Positions 5,699 to 9,233 of a stretch of DNA of 9,233 nt are shown one piece after another. Under the pieces are notes generated by a model. It saw only the letters and a list, made by a program, of their open reading frames with translations, did not search any database and was not told the DNA's origin. Source of the stretch: Desulfobulbaceae bacterium (GTDB lineage Bacteria; Desulfobacterota; Desulfobulbia; Desulfobulbales; DAOVSZ01); assembly GCA_030627725.1 (NCBI GenBank), contig DAOVSZ010000086.1, forward strand, positions 1 to 9,233. Reading direction: 5' to 3'. The stretch's first letter is position 1. Every line of letters begins with the position of its first letter. The position numbers were made by a program, and so were the translations under genes.

Positions 5699-7054
5699 TC
5701 ACGACAGGGCGTCGGCCTTTCTGACCAGTTCGCAGAGTTCGTCTGCCATTGTATTGATTGTTTTGTCGTCTTTCCCTTCCACCATGACCCTGATCACAGG
5801 TTCGGTCCCGGATGGCCGGACCAGGATCCGTCCGTCATTGCCGAGTTTTTTCTCCATGGCCTTCCGGGTTTTTACAAATTCCTGGATATTTTCAACATCG
5901 ATCTTGTGAGAGGTCCTGACGTTTTTCAATGTCTGCGGAAACGACTCCATGACCGTGGCAAGTTCTGAAAGAGGCTTGTCCCTTTTGATCATGATCGAAA
6001 GCAGCTGCAGGGCGGCAAGGATGCCGTCGCCGGTGGTGTTGTGGTCCAGGAAAATCAGATGACCGGACTGTTCGCCGCCGAAATTATATTTCTTCCGGCG
6101 CATCTCTTCAACAACGTACCGGTCGCCAACCTGGGTGCGTACCATCTTGCCGCCCATACGTTCCATGGCAACACCAAGGCCGAGATTGCTCATCACCGTG
6201 GTCACGAGGGTTTTCTTTTTGAGCTTTTTTCGCTTCATCATGTCGGCGGCGCACATTGCCATGATGTGATCGCCGTCAATGGTATTGCCTTTTTCGTCGC
6301 AAATGATCACCCGGTCTCCATCACCGTCCAAAGCGATCCCCAGGTCAGCCCCGAGGTCGCGGACCTTTTCGGCCATAAGCTGTGGATACAGGGCGCCGCA
6401 TTCGTGGTTGATGTTCTTGCCGTTCGGTTCAACACCGATGGCAGTCACCTTTGCCCCCAGTTCTTCAAAGACATGGGGAGCGACACCGTAGGTTGCGCCA
6501 TGGGCGCAGTCAAGTACGATGTGAAAGCCGTCCAGGATGTATTGCTTCGGAAAGGTGTTTTTCAGAAAAACGATGTAACGGCCGCGTGCGTCGTCAATCC
6601 TGGTCGCCTTGCCTACCTCTTCCGCCACCGGCCTGAGCGCAGCCATCTTTTGTGAAAAGATGAGGTCTTCGATGTCAGCCTCTTTTTCGTCCGGAAGTTT
6701 GAATCCGTCTCCGTAAAAGATCTTGATGCCGTTGTCTTGAAAGGGGTTATGCGAGGCCGAGATCACGACCCCGGCATCCGCACGCATACTGGTGGTGATA
6801 AAGGCGATTCCCGGAGTCGGCAGCGGTCCGACCAGAAGGACATCCACCCCCATTGAACAGATGCCTGCCGCAAGGGCGTTCTCGATCATGTAGCCGGACA
6901 GACGCGTATCCTTACCAATGACGATTCGTGTTTCATGCTGCATGTCCTTGACGAGGAATGCAATGCCCCGACCGATCTGCATGGCTATCTCAGTTGTCAT
7001 CGGATAAATATTGGCAACACCGCGGACCCCGTCGGTACCGAATAGTCTTCTCAT
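5699..7054 (-). CDS. glmM: Phosphoglucosamine mutase GlmM
   Basis: This 451-residue enzyme interconverts glucosamine-6-phosphate and glucosamine-1-phosphate, the step before UDP-GlcNAc for peptidoglycan and lipopolysaccharide. All hallmarks are present: N-terminal RLFGTDGVRGVAN, the active-site loop ISASHNPFQDNGIK with phospho-serine Ser101, the metal loop LDGDGDRV (D243, D245, D247), the sugar-binding loop GGEQSGH (E328) and the C-terminal phosphate loop RPSGTEPVIRVMVEG. Length is normal for the family (about 445-450). The ATG at 7054 is supported by AGAGGG four bases upstream (7064-7059) and by the conserved first residues. It lies 92 bp after ybbR and two genes after cdaA, the order found in many bacteria, where CdaA/CdaR and GlmM also interact physically. 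There is no sign of truncation. It is cytoplasmic and becomes active when Ser101 is phosphorylated. Confidence 0.97.
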   Translation of the reverse strand: MRRLFGTDGVRGVANIYPMTTEIAMQIGRGIAFLVKDMQHETRIVIGKDTRLSGYMIENALAAGICSMGVDVLLVGPLPTPGIAFITTSMRADAGVVISASHNPFQDNGIKIFYGDGFKLPDEKEADIEDLIFSQKMAALRPVAEEVGKATRIDDARGRYIVFLKNTFPKQYILDGFHIVLDCAHGATYGVAPHVFEELGAKVTAIGVEPNGKNINHECGALYPQLMAEKVRDLGADLGIALDGDGDRVIICDEKGNTIDGDHIMAMCAADMMKRKKLKKKTLVTTVMSNLGLGVAMERMGGKMVRTQVGDRYVVEEMRRKKYNFGGEQSGHLIFLDHNTTGDGILAALQLLSIMIKRDKPLSELATVMESFPQTLKNVRTSHKIDVENIQEFVKTRKAMEKKLGNDGRILVRPSGTEPVIRVMVEGKDDKTINTMADELCELVRKADALS

Positions 7055-7063
7055 GATTCCCTC

Positions 7064-7159
7064 TAAGTTATGCCTACGTTTTTCAAAAAGCTTATCGCAT
7101 CAAGATGTCGGCACATATCTTCTTCATAAAATCGTTATAAGTTAGGCTACGGTTTTTTC
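7064..7159. repeat. Imperfect ~21-bp direct repeat bracketing the ybbR-glmM gap
   Basis: TAAGTTATGCCTACGTTTTTC (listed here as positions 7064-7084, key core TAAGTTA) recurs as an imperfect copy at 7138-7159 (TAAGTTAGGCTACGG followed by a T-run and C). The second copy spans the ybbR stop codon. The about 50 bases between them hold no gene. This may be a trace of a small duplication. Confidence 0.5.
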
Positions 7160-8145
7160 TTCATCTTGGCTGGAGATTTTGTCTCGGTACTTTTGACGGT
7201 TACTGTTCCGGGCATGATGTTGGTGATCTTCATGCCATCCGGAAAGTAGACGTTTACTCGCTGTTCATGAGTTCCCGGCAGCAATGAAGACGCAGAAACG
7301 GTTGCGCGGAAAAGAGAGGCCATTTCTTTATTCGGGCGCAGAGAACTATAGGGAATGTCTGCCATGATATCAACCGTTTTCGGTTCCAGAACGTACGTTG
7401 TGTTCGGCTTTGGCTGCAGGACTTCCACCGGGAGAGCGGAAATCTTTTTTTCAATAATTTTTTCTTTGATATTCAGTTGCACCGCAATAATCGGTTCTCC
7501 GATAATGTCTGCAATAGCCGGCTCCATATCGAGAGAGATCTGTATAGGGGTCGGTTTCGTCATTGAGCTGATGTCAATGGGGTGGGTTGGGATGGATTTG
7601 AACTGCCCGAGGCTGGCCTGAGGGCCGGTAAGCGAAATGGAGGCCGGCTCCAGGACAATCGATTCCAGTTCAAACCCTTTGGGAAGGGAACCGGTTATCG
7701 AGGACTTGATGAACAACTCCTTGTGGATCAGGCGATCGAGAACAAAGGTGAGATGGGTAGGCTGAATACGCATGGTCCTGATGCCGCGGGGGAGAGGAAT
7801 AGAGTCGAGATCGTTCTGGACGGTTATACTGCCGGGTTCGGCGTCAGACATATCTATGGTGCGCGATATGTTCTGTTTGGCAATTCCCCTGATCAGGCCG
7901 CGGGAGCCGCTCACCGTCACATCGAGCTGTTTCTTGAACTGGTTGGTGATGACAAGATCGTGCGGCAGGTTGATAATCTCAATGGGGATAAGGACGTTCA
8001 TATCGACTTTGTCTTCCCCGACCACAAAATACCAGAGGAAAACGGCAAACAGAAGCGACAGAAGCTTCAGTATCCAGTTCTTGGGCCAGGCCCAGCTTTC
8101 CGGAACAGGATTTTTCCCTAAGATCTGCTTAACCAGCTTTTCCAT
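7147..8145 (-). CDS. ybbR: YbbR-domain protein, CdaA partner (CdaR-like)
   Basis: This 332-residue protein is anchored by one N-terminal membrane helix (about 24-42, WILKLLSLLFAVFLWYFVV); the rest is predicted to lie outside the cytoplasm. It contains about three YbbR-type beta repeats, roughly 50-137, 140-226 and 230-318. Each has the pattern of a strand ending in a conserved small-residue turn (VTVSGSRGLI, ISLTGPQASL) and a closing strand (IRTMRIQPTHLTFVLD, TNIMPGTVTVKS). The C-terminus is basic (SPAKMKKKP). YbbR/CdaR proteins are encoded next to diadenylate cyclase CdaA, bind it and modulate cyclic di-AMP production. Here the ATG lies inside the 3' end of cdaA (28-bp overlap), with only a weak AGAGA site, so translation is probably coupled to cdaA. 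The number of repeats is my reading from sequence pattern. The assignment from context and fold is strong; the regulatory role in this organism is inferred. Confidence 0.9.
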   Translation of the reverse strand: MEKLVKQILGKNPVPESWAWPKNWILKLLSLLFAVFLWYFVVGEDKVDMNVLIPIEIINLPHDLVITNQFKKQLDVTVSGSRGLIRGIAKQNISRTIDMSDAEPGSITVQNDLDSIPLPRGIRTMRIQPTHLTFVLDRLIHKELFIKSSITGSLPKGFELESIVLEPASISLTGPQASLGQFKSIPTHPIDISSMTKPTPIQISLDMEPAIADIIGEPIIAVQLNIKEKIIEKKISALPVEVLQPKPNTTYVLEPKTVDIMADIPYSSLRPNKEMASLFRATVSASSLLPGTHEQRVNVYFPDGMKITNIMPGTVTVKSTETKSPAKMKKKP

Positions 8146-8912
8146 AACATTTGTCTCTGATATTCTTTTGGAATAAAGATGGCATCCAGCCGGTTTCGCA
8201 GGGTTGTTTCGTTCAGGTCCGAGGTCAGGGCGCCGTGTTGGGCCAGCGAGATCTGCTGCGTCTCTTCCGAGACGATAATGACGACGGCATCAGTTTCTTC
8301 CGACAGGCCGATAGCGGCACGGTGCCGTGTTCCGAGTTTCTTGCTGATATAGGGGTTTCTCGTCAAGGGCAAAAGGCAGCCGGCTGTCAGGATTCGTCCC
8401 TTATGGAGCACAATGCCTCCATCATGCAAGGGGGAAGTCGGGTGGAACAGGGAGACAAGGAGTTCCTTGCTCAGATGGGCATCAACCTTGTGGCCTGATT
8501 CAATATAGTCTTTCAGCCCTGTTTCTCTTTCTATGACGATCAGGGCGCCGAGTTTTTTTCGGACCAGAGAGAGTGAAGCTCCCACAATCTCCTCAATGAC
8601 ATGGGACGTCTCTTCGTGGGTTTTTGCAAAAGGTGTCTGGCCGACCTGAGTAAGCGCCCTTCTGATGTCCCGCTGGAAGATAATGATGATGATCAGAAAG
8701 ATGGAACTTAAGAAGGTGCCGAGAAACCAGTAGAGGGTCATGAATTCCAATTCCCTGGCGCCGAAATACATGACAATGAGGACAGCGATACCGGCAAGCA
8801 TCTGTACCGCCCTGGTGCCGCGTATCAGGAGAATGATATGGTAGATGATGAAGGCGACGATCAGGATATCAGCTACATCCTGCCACCGTAAGGATTTTAA
8901 GATGTCTACCAT
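8118..8912 (-). CDS. cdaA: Diadenylate cyclase CdaA (DisA_N domain membrane protein)
   Basis: This 264-residue membrane enzyme condenses two ATP into cyclic di-AMP. Three membrane helices occupy about 15-30, 37-52 and 59-79, followed by a short coiled linker (IFQRDIRRALTQVGQ). The cytosolic DAC (DisA_N) domain follows, at about 100-250. Both catalytic motifs are intact: DGG in PLHDGGIVLHKGRI (residues 164-166) and RHRAA in GTRHRAAIGLSEETDA (196-200). The C-terminal strand VVIIVSEETQQISLAQHG is typical. Length and layout match CdaA/YbbP, the DAC class usually found with ybbR and glmM. The start ATG at 8912 fits the family N-terminus (LKSLRWQDVADILIVAFIIY), although its ribosome site is poor. 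It is the first gene of the minus-strand block in this window. The 72 bases before it run up to a transposon-like element, which may limit or replace its native promoter. Confidence 0.96.
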   Translation of the reverse strand: MVDILKSLRWQDVADILIVAFIIYHIILLIRGTRAVQMLAGIAVLIVMYFGARELEFMTLYWFLGTFLSSIFLIIIIIFQRDIRRALTQVGQTPFAKTHEETSHVIEEIVGASLSLVRKKLGALIVIERETGLKDYIESGHKVDAHLSKELLVSLFHPTSPLHDGGIVLHKGRILTAGCLLPLTRNPYISKKLGTRHRAAIGLSEETDAVVIIVSEETQQISLAQHGALTSDLNETTLRNRLDAIFIPKEYQRQMLWKSWLSRS

Positions 8913-8976
8913 GTCGGGATTGAAAAATAATATGTTTTTCGGAAATAATTCATTTTTGCCTGGATGATTCCGAGTC

Positions 8977-8984
8977 CTTTTACT
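8977..8984. repeat. Left copy of 8-bp flanking direct repeat (candidate target-site duplication)
   Basis: CTTTTACT here is identical to 9165-9172 on the other side of the element. The identity extends by one base each way (CCTTTTACTA at 8976-8985 and 9164-9173), though the outer C on the right is also the last base of the inverted-repeat end. Eight bases is the duplication size reported for the IS66 family. Confidence 0.5.
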
Positions 8985-9164
8985 AGTTCTATTCAGGTGG
9001 AGCAGCCAGCAAACGTGGCCTACACTCCATCCCGTAACTGTTCAGCAGTGCTTCAGATGTGCACAAGCAGGCTGACGAGGAATAGTTGGCTATGCGAGAA
9101 GGCCTGGTCGTGTGCAGGTAAGCGAGCCCGCGATACTCCGGATGGAGTGCTGCTGAACAGTTAC
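8985..9164. mobile_element. Short non-autonomous transposon-like element (MITE-like, possibly IS66-related)
   Basis: This 180-bp segment has no coding capacity. Its right end, read inward on the minus strand, is GTAACTGTTCAGCAG; the GTAA tip and the 8-bp flanking repeat CTTTTACT on both sides fit the IS66 family pattern. The left end is degenerate: AGTTCTATTCAG matches GTAACTGTTCAG at 7 of 12 positions without gaps. A perfect 15-bp copy of the end sequence lies inside, at 9034-9048. It is also markedly more GC-rich than the AT-rich sequence on both sides. It is thus best read as a deleted or internally rearranged relic, or a miniature element mobilised in trans. A structured REP-type repeat is the main alternative; a family name needs a database match. 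Confidence 0.45.
9023..9164. repeat. Two interlocking inverted repeats (15 bp and 10 bp)
   Basis: GTAACTGTTCAGCAG (9034-9048) is the exact reverse complement of 9150-9164. CACTCCATCC (9023-9032) is the exact reverse complement of GGATGGAGTG (9140-9149). Because the 10-bp arm is outside the 15-bp arm on the left but inside it on the right, the two pairings cross and cannot form as simple nested stems. A small ACTCC/GGAGT hairpin (9135-9148) also exists at the right side. Confidence 0.75.
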
Positions 9165-9172
9165 CTTTTACT
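9165..9172. repeat. Right copy of 8-bp flanking direct repeat (candidate target-site duplication)
   Basis: CTTTTACT directly follows the GTAA-tipped right end of the element and matches 8977-8984. Removing the element and one repeat copy would join the sequence around 8976 directly to an AT-rich stretch at 9165 onward and leave an uninterrupted intergenic region upstream of cdaA. Confidence 0.5.
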
Positions 9173-9233
9173 ATTAAATAATTAATTGAGGACTTGAGCA
9201 AGAAGAGTATTCGATTTTTTGTAAAAAAAATAA

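Larger units (their letters stand above)
8913..9233. other. Non-coding region upstream of cdaA
   Basis: No convincing gene is seen in these 321 bases. Positions 8913-8976 are AT-rich and should hold the cdaA leader; on the minus strand TATTAT/TATTTT stretches near 8925-8935 could serve as a -10, without a good -35. Positions 8977-9172 are the transposon-like element with its flanking repeats. The remainder (9173-9233) is very AT-rich and ends with A and T runs. The short open frames across it on both strands show no recognisable protein features and follow the element's inverted repeats. Confidence 0.6.

Noticed and set aside
6041..6655. Plus-strand open frame of 204 codons inside glmM
   Set aside because: It is the complementary-strand shadow of a fully conserved glmM; its length reflects codon bias, and the sequence shows no protein features.
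7582..8121. Plus-strand open frame of 179 codons inside ybbR
   Set aside because: It is antisense to a gene with clear membrane anchor and YbbR repeats and has no independent support.
9023..9164. CRISPR repeat or tRNA-like gene
   Set aside because: The repeats are inverted rather than regularly spaced direct copies, and no cloverleaf with anticodon and T-arm can be drawn.
9055..9164. Start of a group II intron (GTGCACAAG-like 5' end)
   Set aside because: The GTGYG consensus is not met and there is no domain V hairpin or maturase; the inverted ends and flanking duplication fit a DNA transposon better.
8964..9201. Short open frames on both strands across the region upstream of cdaA
   Set aside because: They run through the inverted repeats and flanking duplications of the transposon-like element and encode no recognisable motif.

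Overview
The window looks like chromosomal DNA of a Gram-negative, probably deltaproteobacterial (Desulfobacterota-like) organism. The basis is the gene set and style: a cdaA-ybbR-glmM cluster, TlyA, a membrane sensor kinase with an HEFNNPL H-box, and a response regulator fused to a lone dimerisation domain. This assignment is inference; there is no rRNA or taxon-specific marker here. Base composition is moderate and uneven. Hand counts of single 60-base lines give about 57% GC inside tlyA (5221-5280), about 37-40% in the sensor half of the histidine kinase gene (2941-3000, 3181-3240) and about 52% in its kinase half (4441-4500).

Layout, left to right. (1) 25-1141, minus strand: a two-gene phosphorelay unit, an Hpt protein followed by a receiver protein with a C-terminal HisKA-like helical pair but no ATPase domain. 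A good promoter, built on a 19-bp tandem repeat, lies upstream at 1240-1268. (2) 1425-2333, plus strand, divergent: a cytoplasmic glycerophosphodiester phosphodiesterase-family protein. (3) 2334-2500: an AT-rich spacer with a 14-bp-period direct repeat and a hairpin. (4) 2501-4762, plus strand: a 753-residue membrane histidine kinase (dCache-like sensor, HAMP, PAS, HisKA, HATPase). It meets tlyA tail to tail with one base between the stop codons. (5) 4764-8912, minus strand: a co-directional block read as cdaA, ybbR/cdaR, glmM, tlyA. (6) 8913-9233: a non-coding stretch upstream of cdaA that holds what looks like a short non-autonomous transposon derivative of about 180 bp, flanked by 8-bp direct repeats.

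How the genes work together. CdaA makes cyclic di-AMP, YbbR/CdaR is its membrane-anchored partner, and GlmM makes glucosamine-1-phosphate for peptidoglycan and LPS. The cluster therefore ties second-messenger synthesis to cell-envelope precursor supply; cdaA and ybbR overlap by 28 bp and are probably translationally coupled. TlyA, an rRNA 2'-O-methyltransferase, follows after a 173-base leader that can fold in two mutually exclusive ways, one of which would cover its ribosome binding site. The Hpt and receiver-DHp proteins have no kinase of their own and probably take phosphate from another kinase; the histidine kinase at 2501-4762 lacks a receiver and is a candidate, but the sequence does not prove a link.

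No complete novel system is evident. The points most worth following are the small transposon-like element upstream of cdaA, the catalytic-domain-less receiver-DHp protein paired with Hpt, and the switch-like tlyA leader.
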